Shown here: positions 1 through 9,045 of the stretch, one piece after another
How positions within the stretch are numbered: position 1 is the first letter of the stretch
Layout of the letters: each line of letters starts with the position of its first letter
Assembly: GCA_004010535.1 (NCBI GenBank)
Contig: RQYE01000001.1
Coordinates: forward strand, 62,001 to 126,000
DNA: 64,000 bases
From: Coriobacteriales bacterium OH1046
GTDB lineage: Bacteria > Actinomycetota > Coriobacteriia > Coriobacteriales > Atopobiaceae
Direction of reading: 5' to 3'
The notes under the pieces: model-generated
What the model was told of the DNA's origin: nothing
The model's database searches: none
What the model saw: the letters and a program-made list of their open reading frames with translations, nothing else
Translations under genes and position numbers: made by a program

Positions 1-1000
1 AGAGGAAGGCGCCTGCGAAGAGCAGAGCGGAAGATGAGGGGAAGCGCCACATGACGAGCATGCCCATCGCACCGAAGGCGCATCCCAGCCCCGTGCCCAG
101 CTTTATCGAGCGATCGCAGACGGTTCCGAGGAAGAGCATGCCGAGCGTCTGACCCAGAAGGGCCATTGACGCCACGGTGCCCGTGAGCGCTGCAATCTGG
201 GGTGCGCTTCGGGCGAACGACTGCGTGTAGCTGGGAATGAACTGCATGATGGTATTCGCCGCCATGACGATGCCGTTGAAGGCGACAAGTTCCCAGAACG
301 ATGTGCAGCGTGCAGCCTCGGAAAGCGTCGCGCCCCCTCCGACGTCGCGTCGGGCGGGTCCCTCTTCCTCATCGGCACCCAAGGGCGCAAGGCCGAGGCT
401 GGCCGGATCGGGCTTCACGACGAGTGCGGCGAGCGGGACCGTGGCGATGAAGACGATGACTGCGACGAGGACGTATGCGCTTCTCCAGCCCTCGGGCGCC
501 GAGACGATGATCGAATTCAGGATGGGTGAGAACACGATGCCCGAGACGCCCATGAACGAGAACGAGAGGCCGGTGAAGAACGCAGTGCGCACCTCGAACC
601 AAGCGTTCACGAGTATGGGCACCACGAAGTACAGGTGGGGAATCGCCGAGACGCCCATGAGGGCGCCGCAGAGGTAGAACTGCCAGAGCCTGCTCGAGAG
701 GGACATCCCGAAGAACGAGGCGGCGAGCGCGGCCGAGCTGATCACGATCACGAAGCGGATATCGAAGCGGTCGACGAACCTTCCCATGATGGGGAGCGCC
801 ATGAGGATGGCGAGGTTGGAGATGGAGAAATATGCGGTGAACGATGCGGTGGGCACGCCGAGGTAGTCGGCGACCGGGGTGAAGAAGAGACCCGAGCAAC
901 CATAGAGGAGCCCGAGGGGGATGTTCGTGATGATGATGCAGCAGAGGACGATGATGTAGGCATAGTGCCGCCCAAGGCCCCGGTAGGATCGGCAACGCAT
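1..1000 (-). CDS. MFS transporter (3' end beyond window)
   Basis: Reading the minus strand from an ATG at 1000 gives an open frame with no stop down to base 1, so the 5' end is present and the C-terminus is missing. About 333 residues are visible. They form alternating hydrophobic helices with a major facilitator pattern, including the loop GRFVDRFDIR between early helices and a central acidic loop (GADEEEGP) between the two halves. A purine-rich RBS (agggag) lies about 8 bases before the ATG. The layout resembles oxalate/formate-antiporter-like MFS proteins, but the substrate cannot be read from sequence. The gene is divergent from the rimP operon. Confidence 0.85.
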   Translation of the reverse strand, partial: MRCRSYRGLGRHYAYIIVLCCIIITNIPLGLLYGCSGLFFTPVADYLGVPTASFTAYFSISNLAILMALPIMGRFVDRFDIRFVIVISSAALAASFFGMSLSSRLWQFYLCGALMGVSAIPHLYFVVPILVNAWFEVRTAFFTGLSFSFMGVSGIVFSPILNSIIVSAPEGWRSAYVLVAVIVFIATVPLAALVVKPDPASLGLAPLGADEEEGPARRDVGGGATLSEAARCTSFWELVAFNGIVMAANTIMQFIPSYTQSFARSAPQIAALTGTVASMALLGQTLGMLFLGTVCDRSIKLGTGLGCAFGAMGMLVMWRFPSSSALLFAGAFL

Positions 1001-1127
1001 CGGATAGGCTCCCTCGAAGACGCGATTACCTTTGTTAAGCTTGTGGATCTGCGGCTTCCTGCCGCTGGGCTTCAAGCATGGCCATGCTAGCACAAAATCG
1101 CAGAACTTATGTGGTCGTTCCGTGTTC

Positions 1128-1155
1128 TTGACCTGCGCAGATAAACTGCTATAGT
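1128..1155 (+). promoter_or_regulatory. Promoter of the rimP-nusA-infB operon
   Basis: TTGACC (1128-1133) and TATAGT (1150-1155) are separated by 16 bases, with a TGC extension directly before the -10 box. This is a good sigma-70 type promoter about 90 bases before rimP. Confidence 0.7.
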
Positions 1156-1184
1156 AGCTAACGTAATAGGTTTCGTCTCTTCGA

Positions 1185-1221
1185 GGGTTGTGGAGCGCAC
1201 GTCTGGCTCCGCGCCCTTTTT
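1185..1221 (+). terminator. Terminator-like hairpin in the rimP leader (possible attenuator)
   Basis: GGG(1185)...GGAGC(1192-1196) pairs with GCTCC(1206-1210)...CCC(1214-1216) and is followed by five T residues. It lies between the promoter and rimP, so it would stop or pause transcription before the operon. NusA is encoded downstream, so autogenous attenuation is conceivable, but that is inference. Confidence 0.4.
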
Positions 1222-1241
1222 GTATGGAAGGAGGGGAGGGC

Positions 1242-1742
1242 ATGGCAGAGGATATGCTCCGCGCGCGCCTCATCGCGGCGCTCGAGGAGAAAAGCGCGGA
1301 TCACGGCATCGACATCGTCGACGTCCAGATCGCAGGCGCTTTCAAGCTCCCCGTGCTCGACATCCGCATCGACCATGCGGACGAGGATATGCCTGCGATC
1401 ACGCTCGATGAGATCGCTGCCCAGAACGGCTGGATCGGGGCATGCATCGACGAGATGGACCCGTTTCCCGGCGCATACACTTTGGAAGTCTCGTCGCCCG
1501 GCATGGCAAGGCCGCTGCGCAAAGCGCGCGATTTCGAGCGCTTCGCCGGAAGCACCGTCGTCCTTCGTACGAACGGGTTCTCCGGCCGTCGCACGTACAC
1601 GGGTGCCCTGGAGGGGATCGAGGGCACGACCGTCTCGCTCGCCTGCGACGATGGGGCCTTCTCCTTCGACCTTGCAGATATCAAGAGCTGCACCATCAAA
1701 CCGGTCTACGACTTCTCCGCTGCATCCGATACGCGTGGATAG
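1242..1742 (+). CDS. rimP: Ribosome maturation factor RimP
   Basis: A 166-residue cytoplasmic protein that assists 30S subunit maturation. The N-terminal domain carries the family pattern around DIVDVQIAGAFKLPVLDIRI, and the central EVSSPGMARPL segment is the hallmark SPG(L)xRPL motif of RimP. A C-terminal SH3-like barrel follows. ATG 1242 is preferred over the in-frame ATG 1224 because a strong GGAGGGGAG RBS sits 5-13 bases before it. It is the first gene of the rimP-nusA-infB-rbfA operon, as in most bacteria. Confidence 0.95.
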   Translation: MAEDMLRARLIAALEEKSADHGIDIVDVQIAGAFKLPVLDIRIDHADEDMPAITLDEIAAQNGWIGACIDEMDPFPGAYTLEVSSPGMARPLRKARDFERFAGSTVVLRTNGFSGRRTYTGALEGIEGTTVSLACDDGAFSFDLADIKSCTIKPVYDFSAASDTRG

Positions 1743-1760
1743 GAAAGGAACACGATACCC

Positions 1761-3008
1761 ATGGCATCCGAAATGATCGAAGCCCTGACGCTGCTCTGCC
1801 AAGAGAAGCATATCGACGAGCTGGTCCTCCTCGACCGCCTCGAGCAGTCGCTCGCGAAGAGCTATGCGGACATCATGCACCTTGATTTCGGCGCACGCGT
1901 GACCATCTCCCGCGAGACGGGCAAGGTCTACGTCTACAAGCTGGTGCCCAAGGAGGAATCCTTCGACGAGGAGACCGGCGAGTACACCGAGTTCGACGAG
2001 GTGGACGTCACCCCCGCTGACACCAGCCGCATCGCCGCCCAGCACGCCAAGACCGAGATCAACAACCTCGTGCGCACCGCCGCCCGCGCCCAGATCTACG
2101 AGGAGTTCTCCGACCGCCTCGGCGATATGATCACCGGCACGGTGCTCCAGGTCACGCCCGAGTTCGCCATCGTCAAGATCCGCGAGGGCGTCGAGGCGGA
2201 GCTTCCCTACTTCGATCAGCGCCGCAATGCCGAGGAGCGCAACGAACGGCCTGCCGGCGAGCGCTATGCCCATAACCAGCGCATCAAGGCCATCATCATC
2301 GATGTCCGCGATCCCAACGGCACTTCCGCCCCCGTCCGCGGCGACCGCTCCCGCCCGCCCATCGTCATCAGCCGCACCAGCATCGAGCTCCTTGCCCGCC
2401 TCTTCGAGCAGGAGGTCCCCGAGATCTACGAGGGCAGCGTCGAGATCCATGCCATCGCGCGAGATCCCGGCGTGCGCTCCAAGGTCGCCGTCTCATCGCT
2501 CGATCCCCGCCTCGATCCCGTGGGCGCCTGCGTCGGCCCCAAGGGCAGCCGCGTGCGCGCCGTCGTGACGGAGCTGCGCGGCGAGCGCGTCGACGTCATC
2601 CTCTGGGATGAGGACCCCGGCAAGTTCGTGGCCAATGCCCTCTCCCCGGCGAAGGTCTCCCGCGTCGTGGTGGATTCCGAGACCGGTTACGCCACGGTCA
2701 TCGTGCCCGACGACCAGCTCTCGCTCGCCATCGGCAAGGAGGGCCAGAACGCCCGCCTCGCCGCGCGGCTCACCGGCCTCCATATCGACATCAAGAACGA
2801 GACGCTCGCCGCCGATGTGCTGCGCGAACTCCCGATCGTCGAGTTCGAGAAGGAGGAAGAGGGCGGGCATCGCTGCGAGTACGTAGGCGAGAACGGCATG
2901 CAGTGCCGCAATATGGCCCGCCCCGGCTCCAGGTTCTGCGGCCTCCACGAGGCCATGGCGGAATTCGCCGACGTCGCCGTATCCAATGACCCCGATTCCC
3001 TGATCTAG
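1761..3008 (+). CDS. nusA: Transcription termination/antitermination factor NusA with C-terminal zinc-type motif
   Basis: 415 residues. The order is an N-terminal RNA polymerase binding domain, an S1 domain (about 130-200), KH1 with GPKGSR at about 259, and KH2 with IGKEGQNARLA at about 324. After KH2 the protein has no acidic repeats. It ends in a short tail with a Cys-X9-Cys-X10-Cys-X2-His pattern (C372, C382, C393, H396), resembling the short bacterial Cys3His zinc motif of the GxxC...PGSRFCxxH type. No ylxR gene lies between nusA and infB, which is the usual arrangement, so the tail may be a lineage-specific addition. The gene starts 18 bases after rimP. Confidence 0.95.
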   Translation: MASEMIEALTLLCQEKHIDELVLLDRLEQSLAKSYADIMHLDFGARVTISRETGKVYVYKLVPKEESFDEETGEYTEFDEVDVTPADTSRIAAQHAKTEINNLVRTAARAQIYEEFSDRLGDMITGTVLQVTPEFAIVKIREGVEAELPYFDQRRNAEERNERPAGERYAHNQRIKAIIIDVRDPNGTSAPVRGDRSRPPIVISRTSIELLARLFEQEVPEIYEGSVEIHAIARDPGVRSKVAVSSLDPRLDPVGACVGPKGSRVRAVVTELRGERVDVILWDEDPGKFVANALSPAKVSRVVVDSETGYATVIVPDDQLSLAIGKEGQNARLAARLTGLHIDIKNETLAADVLRELPIVEFEKEEEGGHRCEYVGENGMQCRNMARPGSRFCGLHEAMAEFADVAVSNDPDSLI

Positions 3009-3053
3009 CTCGGCTAGGTTCAGTCAGACTCAGCTAGAGAAGGAGGTTTGCCC

Positions 3054-5699
3054 ATGGGCAAGACGCGAATCAGCGAGCTCGCAAAAGAATATGGCATGAC
3101 CGGCAAAGAGATGTTCGAGCATATCGTCTCGATGAAGATCCCCGCTAAATCGACCTCGTCCACCATCGAGGATGCCTATCTGCCCATCGTGCGCAAGAAG
3201 CTCGAGCCCATCCTCAAGGCCCGCGCCGCCGAGATCGAGGCGGCGCGCAAAGCCGAGGAGCAGGCTGCCGCCGAGCAGGCGCGCCTCGCTGCAGAGGCAG
3301 CTGAGAAGGAGCGTCTCGAGGCGGAAGCCCGCCGCGAGGCCGAGCGCGCCGCAGAAGAGGCGCGCCGTGTTGCCGAGGAGGCCCGTCGCGCGGCGGAGGA
3401 GGCCGCCCGCAAGGAAGCGGAGCGCATCGCCGCCGAGCAGGCGGAGAAGAACCGCGTGCGCGATACCGCCCCCAAGGCGAAGACATCCTATTCCAGCCTG
3501 CTCGACCAGATCGCCCAGCAGGAGGAGATGCTCAAGCGCCAGGCTGCCGAGGCCGCCAAGGAGAAGAAGCGGGAGGAGCCTGCGCCGCGCCCGCGCAGGG
3601 AGAAGGATGACGGCGCCTACCGCGAGCCCAGGCATGTCCCGCCGCAGCGCGACGTCGAGGCTCAGAAAGCCGCCCCGCCCTCGGAGGAGGGCCGCGGCCG
3701 CGGCAAGGGGCGCAAGAAGGACCGTCGCAGCGGAGAGGGCGGCGAGGACCGGTACAGCCGCATGGCACGGGAGGCGGAGGCCTACAACCGCAGCCGCGTC
3801 CTCGACGAGGCCCGCGAGGCGATCGAGGAGGCCACGCGCGAATCCACCGGCCGCCGCAAGCGCCGCAAGGAGCGCCGCGTGAAGCAGGCGGCCGAGGCGG
3901 CCGAGGAACGGCGTATCGAGGAGGCGCTTGCCAACGACCAGGACCTCTCCCAGCTCGACATCGTCCGCGTCCCCCAAGGCTCCAGCGTCAACGATCTCGC
4001 GGAACTCCTCGGCGTCCCCGCGAACGATATCATCAAGCGCCTGTTTCTGCTCGGCACGCCGCTCACCCTCACCGAGTCCATGTCGGACGATCTCATCGAG
4101 CTCGTCGCCGATGATCTCGAGCGCAACGTCAAGATCATGACCAAGGAGGAGGAGAACTCCTTCACCTTCTACGACGATCCCGCAGCCCTCAAGGACCGCT
4201 CGCCGGTCGTCACCGTCATGGGCCATGTCGACCATGGCAAGACGTCGCTTCTGGATGCCATCCGCCACACGGGCGTCGCGGCGGGCGAGGCCGGCGGCAT
4301 CACGCAGGCGATCGGCGCCTCGCAGGTCACGATCAACAACCGCACGATAACCTTCGTCGATACCCCGGGCCATGAGACCTTCACGGCCATGCGCGCCCGA
4401 GGCGCCAAGGTGACCGACATCGTCATCCTGGTCGTCGCTGCCGACGATGGCGTCATGCCCCAGACCATCGAGTCGATCAACCATGCGAAGGCAGCAGGAG
4501 TCCCCATCGTCGTGGCGGTCAACAAGATCGACAAGGACGGCGCCAATCCGGAGCGTGTCCGCCAGGAGCTCACCGAATACGGAATCATCCCCGAGGAATG
4601 GGGCGGGCAGAACATGTTCTGCAACATCTCCGCCAAGAAGGGGATCGGCATCGACGAGCTGCTCGAGACGGTCCTGCTCCAAGCAGACGTCCTCGAGCTC
4701 AAAGCCAATCCCGACACGTTCGCCTCCGGCTACGTCCTCGAGGCCAAGCTCGACCGCGGCCGCGGCTCGGTCGCAACGGTGCTCGTCAACCGCGGTACCC
4801 TGCATGTGGGAGATGCCCTCGTGGCGGGCATGTCGTTCGGCCGCGTCCGCGCCATGCTCGATTGGAGGGGTCGCCCGATCGGCGAGGCGGGTCCATCCGA
4901 TGCGGCCGAGATCCTGGGCCTCCAGAGCGTTCCCATGGCCGGAGACGAGTTCCGCGTGTTCCAAGACGAGCGCGATGCCCGCAGCTTGGCCGACGAGCGC
5001 GCGCTCAAGGCCCGCATCGAGGAACAGAACCGCATGAAGCACGTCACCCTCGAGAACCTGTTCGCCACGATGGAAGACGCCGAGGTCAAAGAACTCAACC
5101 TCATCATCAAGGCGGATGTCCAAGGTTCCATCGAGGCCCTGCGGGACTCGCTCGGGAAGATGGACCAATCCGAGGTGCGCATCAACGTCATCCATTCCGC
5201 CGTCGGTGCGATCTCCGAGACCGACGTCATCCTCGCCGACGCATCCAATGCCATCATCATCGGATTCGGCGTGCGCCCCGAGGCCAAAGCCAAGGCCGCT
5301 GCCGAGCGCGAAGGCGTCGAGATCCGCACCTACAGCATCATCTACAAGGCCATGGAGGATATCGAGGCGGCTCGCGTGGGCATGCTGAGCCCCACCGAGG
5401 TCGAGGTCCCGACGGGCACGGCCGAGGTCCGCGATACCTTCAAGGTGCCCAAGGTCGGCATCGCCGCAGGCTGCATGGTCGAGGAGGGCGAGCTCGGCCG
5501 CGACGACCGCGTCCGTCTCGTGCGCGATGGCATCGTCGTCTACGATGGCAGGATCGCCTCCCTCAGGCGCTTCAAGGACGATGTCAAGAGCGTGCGCGCC
5601 GGTTTCGAGTGCGGTGTCGGCCTCGAGAATTTCCAGGACATCCATCCTGGGGACATCATCGAGGGCTACCGCATCGACGAGGTCGCCCGTACCGAGTAG
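3054..5699 (+). CDS. infB: Translation initiation factor IF-2
   Basis: 881 residues from ATG 3054, which has an AGGAGG box 7 bases upstream. The in-frame TTG at 3048 is too close to that box. The N-terminus has an IF2N subdomain, then a long Ala/Glu/Arg-rich coiled linker (about 60-290) and a second IF2N domain (about 300-360). The GTPase domain begins with G1 GHVDHGKTS near residue 390, followed by DTPGHE and NKID. Domains II-IV complete the protein. It recruits fMet-tRNA to the 30S subunit. It sits between nusA and rbfA in the standard order. Confidence 0.97.
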   Translation: MGKTRISELAKEYGMTGKEMFEHIVSMKIPAKSTSSTIEDAYLPIVRKKLEPILKARAAEIEAARKAEEQAAAEQARLAAEAAEKERLEAEARREAERAAEEARRVAEEARRAAEEAARKEAERIAAEQAEKNRVRDTAPKAKTSYSSLLDQIAQQEEMLKRQAAEAAKEKKREEPAPRPRREKDDGAYREPRHVPPQRDVEAQKAAPPSEEGRGRGKGRKKDRRSGEGGEDRYSRMAREAEAYNRSRVLDEAREAIEEATRESTGRRKRRKERRVKQAAEAAEERRIEEALANDQDLSQLDIVRVPQGSSVNDLAELLGVPANDIIKRLFLLGTPLTLTESMSDDLIELVADDLERNVKIMTKEEENSFTFYDDPAALKDRSPVVTVMGHVDHGKTSLLDAIRHTGVAAGEAGGITQAIGASQVTINNRTITFVDTPGHETFTAMRARGAKVTDIVILVVAADDGVMPQTIESINHAKAAGVPIVVAVNKIDKDGANPERVRQELTEYGIIPEEWGGQNMFCNISAKKGIGIDELLETVLLQADVLELKANPDTFASGYVLEAKLDRGRGSVATVLVNRGTLHVGDALVAGMSFGRVRAMLDWRGRPIGEAGPSDAAEILGLQSVPMAGDEFRVFQDERDARSLADERALKARIEEQNRMKHVTLENLFATMEDAEVKELNLIIKADVQGSIEALRDSLGKMDQSEVRINVIHSAVGAISETDVILADASNAIIIGFGVRPEAKAKAAAEREGVEIRTYSIIYKAMEDIEAARVGMLSPTEVEVPTGTAEVRDTFKVPKVGIAAGCMVEEGELGRDDRVRLVRDGIVVYDGRIASLRRFKDDVKSVRAGFECGVGLENFQDIHPGDIIEGYRIDEVARTE

Positions 5700-5713
5700 G
5701 AGGGCTGCGGACC

Positions 5714-6124
5714 ATGAAACAGAATCAGAACTCGCGCCGCATCAATCAGATGGCGCGCGAGAAGCTGGGCAACATCCTGCTCTTCGAGCTGTCCGATCCC
5801 GAGCTCGAGCTCATCACGCTCACCGGCGTCGAGGTCTCCATCGACAAAAGCGTGTGCCGCGCGTACATCAGCTGCGACAAGGAGCGCTACGAGCGCGTGG
5901 GCGCCGCGCTCGAGCGCGCCAAGGGAAGGATCCGCTCCCTGCTCGGCCATTCGTTGGGATGGCGTGTGACGCCCGAGCTCTCCTTCCGCATCGATACGAC
6001 CGCCGATGAGGCCGAGACCATCGTACGTGCTCTCAAGGACGTGCCCCCCACCTTGGATATCCCCAAGGATGAGGAAGGATACCCCCTCGATCGGGCGCAG
6101 GGAGACGGGGGCGGGCGGCCATGA
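5714..6124 (+). CDS. rbfA: Ribosome-binding factor A
   Basis: 136 residues from ATG 5714. The KH-fold protein has the family N-terminus NSRRINQMAREKLGNIL and the SDPELELITLTGVEVS segment, followed by the strand VCRAYIS. It binds the 30S subunit during late maturation and cold adaptation. Its stop overlaps the next start by four bases (ATGA), showing translational coupling to the phosphoesterase gene. Confidence 0.93.
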   Translation: MKQNQNSRRINQMAREKLGNILLFELSDPELELITLTGVEVSIDKSVCRAYISCDKERYERVGAALERAKGRIRSLLGHSLGWRVTPELSFRIDTTADEAETIVRALKDVPPTLDIPKDEEGYPLDRAQGDGGGRP

Positions 6125-7143
6125 GCCTCGATATCGCCCGGCGTGCCGGGCAGGATCGCAGTTTCGCGGAGGTCGCCGTGCTGATCGAGCATGCGCATGA
6201 GATCGCCCTCTGCGCCCATACCGCTCCCGACGGCGATGCCCTGGGAAGCGCCCTCGGCCTCTCGAGGGCCATCTCGAAACGCTGGCCCGATAAGGTTGTC
6301 GTGAACCTTCTCGCAGATGACAAGGATATTCCCGCCATCTACCGGTTCCTGCCGGGTTCCGATGGCTTCGTGCGCGCGGCGGGTTATGCGGGCACGCCCG
6401 ATCTCTTCATCTGCGTTGACCTCTCCTTATCCGGCCGTTTGGCCGACGCCGAGCCGATCCGCCTCCGTGCCCGCCGCACGGCGGTCTTCGACCACCATCC
6501 CAGCACGGACGTGTTCTGGGATGCGGGCGTGGTGCGCTCGGATGCCGCCGCCGCAGGTATCATCGTGGAGGAATTCATCGAGTACCTCGGTATCGGGTTG
6601 GATGCCGAGATGGCCACGTGCCTGTTCTGCGCCATCATGACCGATACGGGCCGCTTCCAGTACCAGAATGCGGATGCCGAGTCATTCTGCGTGACGGCGA
6701 GGCTTGTCGAGGCGGGAGCCTCTCCCTCCGATGTGGCGCTTGCGGTCTACCAGAGCGACAGGCTGTCGTACCTCCACCTCGAGGCAAAGGTCATGGGGCG
6801 CATCTCCACCTTCGCGGATGGCAAGATCGCGTACAGCTACGCGACCCTCGCCGACATCGGCGATGCCGGCGTCGATGTGAACGAATGCGACGGCCTTGTC
6901 GATGTGGTCCGCCGCGTTGCCGGTGCGGAGATCGTGCTGTTCCTGAAGCAGATCTCGCCAACCCAGGTACGCGGCAACCTGCGGGCCAAGGTGGATTGGG
7001 ACATCTCCCGCATCGCGCACGAGATGGGCGGCGGCGGCCACAAGGCCGCCTCGGGCTTCACCTTCGATGGCGATATCGACGAAGCTCTTTCCGCTGCGTT
7101 GCCCAAGATCCGCGCGCTCTTAGATTCAGGGGAAACGGCGTAA
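6121..7143 (+). CDS. DHH/DHHA1 phosphoesterase (NrnA/RecJ-like)
   Basis: 340 residues. The DHH domain shows TAPDGDALGSALG (motif I), ICVDLS, DHHPSTD (the DHH motif) and a later TDTGRFQ segment. The DHHA1 domain ends with MGGGGHKAASGF, the GGGHxxAxG substrate-binding signature. Family members degrade nanoRNA oligonucleotides, dephosphorylate pAp or hydrolyse cyclic dinucleotide products. The position between rbfA and truB is typical for the NrnA branch. The start overlaps the rbfA stop. Confidence 0.9.
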   Translation: MSLDIARRAGQDRSFAEVAVLIEHAHEIALCAHTAPDGDALGSALGLSRAISKRWPDKVVVNLLADDKDIPAIYRFLPGSDGFVRAAGYAGTPDLFICVDLSLSGRLADAEPIRLRARRTAVFDHHPSTDVFWDAGVVRSDAAAAGIIVEEFIEYLGIGLDAEMATCLFCAIMTDTGRFQYQNADAESFCVTARLVEAGASPSDVALAVYQSDRLSYLHLEAKVMGRISTFADGKIAYSYATLADIGDAGVDVNECDGLVDVVRRVAGAEIVLFLKQISPTQVRGNLRAKVDWDISRIAHEMGGGGHKAASGFTFDGDIDEALSAALPKIRALLDSGETA

Positions 7144-7150
7144 GGTTGCA

Positions 7151-8092
7151 TTGAAGCGTATCTCGTGCGGACATAGCTTCCTTTTGGGAGTGGATAAGCC
7201 CGTGGGCCTTTCCAGCCACGGCGCGGTGGCTCAGGTACGGCGCTCCATAGGGGAGAGCAGGGTCGGCCATGCGGGCACGCTCGATCCTGCGGCTTCAGGC
7301 GTCCTTCTCATGGGGGTCGGCCAGGCGACGCGCCTGCTCGGCATCATCACGCTCGACGATAAGCGCTATCGCGCCCGTATCGCCTTCGGGTCGGAGACGG
7401 CCACGGACGATGCCGAGGGAGCTGTCATCCGCACGGCCCCCGTCGGCGACGAGCTCTTCGATGAGGGTTACGCACGTGCGGCGCTGGCAGCGCTCGAGGG
7501 TACGCACGAGCAGGTGCCGCCTGCCTTCTCGGCTATCTCGGTAGAGGGGACGAGGGCCTACGCGCTCGCCCGCAAGGGCGAGGAGCCCGAGCTCGCGCCC
7601 CGTCCCATCACGATCCACGGGGCCTCCCTCGCCTCGATCGGAATCTGCGCCGGCATCGTGACCTGGACCTGCGAGTTCCATGTCTCCAAGGGCACCTATA
7701 TCCGCTCGCTCGCCCGCGATCTGGGCAGGCGGCTCGGCAGCGCCGCATATCTCAGCGGCCTTGAGCGCACCGCCTCCGGCACCGTGGGGATCGATGATTG
7801 CATCGGCCTCGGGCAGCTCGATGAGGGCGGTCTCGAGCTGGCGCTCGCCCGCGCGCTCGACCCGCTCAGGGTGCTCCCGTATCCGCATAGGCCGCTCACC
7901 TCGGACGAGCACGCCGACGTTCTCAACGGCAGGCCCATCCGCCTGCGTGGATCCGAGCGTGCGTGCTTGGCCGGGGATGGCATCGTGTGCCTCGTGCGCG
8001 CGGGACGCCTTTGGGGGATCTGGGAGCGCAGGGGGTCCCATCTCGTCTCCCTGAGCACCTTCCCCCAGGGTATCGAGGGGGTGCGGCTGTGA
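7151..8092 (+). CDS. truB: tRNA pseudouridine(55) synthase TruB
   Basis: 313 residues from a TTG start at 7151, seven bases after the preceding stop. The catalytic segment GHAGTLDPAASGVL carries the nucleophilic Asp at about residue 45. DKPVGLSSHGAV and KGTYIRSLARDLG are the other conserved TruB motifs. It converts U55 to pseudouridine in the T-loop of tRNAs. The C-terminal part is a PUA-like tail. The stop overlaps the ribF start. Confidence 0.95.
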   Translation: MKRISCGHSFLLGVDKPVGLSSHGAVAQVRRSIGESRVGHAGTLDPAASGVLLMGVGQATRLLGIITLDDKRYRARIAFGSETATDDAEGAVIRTAPVGDELFDEGYARAALAALEGTHEQVPPAFSAISVEGTRAYALARKGEEPELAPRPITIHGASLASIGICAGIVTWTCEFHVSKGTYIRSLARDLGRRLGSAAYLSGLERTASGTVGIDDCIGLGQLDEGGLELALARALDPLRVLPYPHRPLTSDEHADVLNGRPIRLRGSERACLAGDGIVCLVRAGRLWGIWERRGSHLVSLSTFPQGIEGVRL

Positions 8093-9045
8093 TGGAGGAT
8101 GCCGCTTTCGCGCTGGAGGAGGCGCTGCTGCTCCATGCGGCGCTCCCTCCGGCGATCGTCGTCCCGGGAGCCACGCTCTATGCGCGGGAGGGCGTCGTCG
8201 TCGGTGCCGATAGGCCGTTCGCGTGCGCGATCGGCGCCTTCGACGGCCTGCATATCGGCCATCGCGCCCTTATCGATGCGGCGCGGAAGGAGGCGGATGC
8301 CCGTCGGCTTCCGCTCGCGGTCGTGACGTTCGTGCCCGATCCCTCGGAAGTGCTCTCCAAACGCAATCCCGAGCGTCTGAGCTGCGACGACGATCGTATC
8401 GTGGCGCTTTCCCTCGTCGATCCCGATCTCATCGTCGCCTTCGACTTCACCTGGGATTTCTCGCGCAACAGCTATGAGACCTTCACGCTCGACGTGCTGG
8501 GATCGATCGTGGGACTCGCCTCGATCCATGTGGGTGCGGACTTCACCTTCGGCGCCGATGGCGCAGGATCCCCCGCCGATATCGCCCGCCTCGGCGCGGC
8601 CTGCGGCTTCTCGGCCTTCGGCCATGAGCTCATCGAGAAGGACGGGGCATCGGTATCCTCCACGCGTATACGCGGCCTTATCAAGGCGGGGCGGCTGGCG
8701 GAGGCGCGGGAGCTGCTCGGGCGTCCCTACATGATGCGCGCCTCCGCGCAGATGGGACGGGAGGGCGCGACCCTCTCCTTCGATACGCGCTCGTGCATGC
8801 CGGAGACGGGGGCATATGCGTGCTTCATCGCCTCCGCAAATACGGCTCACGCGGCGGTGATCGATCTCGATGCTGCGGTATGCAGGGCTGGCGTGCGCAT
8901 GTGCAGGGCGGTGCCCGCAACACGGAGCTGCTCGGTCGTCTTCATGGCACCGGTCCCCGAATCGGATGATAGCCATCTGCGAATGTGGGTACAACAAGAG
9001 GCAGTCTGCTTAGATACCAGGAGGTGGGCGCGTGATCAGCGATGA
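8092..9045 (+). CDS. ribF: RibF-type FAD synthetase with degenerate riboflavin kinase domain
   Basis: 317 residues from ATG 8092; GTG 8089 is an alternative. The N-terminal nucleotidyltransferase domain is intact: GAFDGLHIGHRALI is the HIGH-like motif and SSTRIRGLIKAG the ISSTxIR motif of FMN adenylyltransferase. After LGRPY the usual kinase signature GFPTANL is not recognisable; the aligned stretch reads LSFDTRSCMPETGAYA. Its C-terminal residues also lack similarity to the kinase barrel. It probably makes FAD from FMN but may not phosphorylate riboflavin. Neighbours follow the common truB-ribF order, and its end overlaps dnaG by 14 bases. Confidence 0.85.
   Translation: MEDAAFALEEALLLHAALPPAIVVPGATLYAREGVVVGADRPFACAIGAFDGLHIGHRALIDAARKEADARRLPLAVVTFVPDPSEVLSKRNPERLSCDDDRIVALSLVDPDLIVAFDFTWDFSRNSYETFTLDVLGSIVGLASIHVGADFTFGADGAGSPADIARLGAACGFSAFGHELIEKDGASVSSTRIRGLIKAGRLAEARELLGRPYMMRASAQMGREGATLSFDTRSCMPETGAYACFIASANTAHAAVIDLDAAVCRAGVRMCRAVPATRSCSVVFMAPVPESDDSHLRMWVQQEAVCLDTRRWARDQR

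Noticed and set aside
3030-5645. Very long open frame antisense to infB.
   Set aside because: High-GC codon bias opens the opposite frame; the sense strand has unmistakable IF-2 domains.
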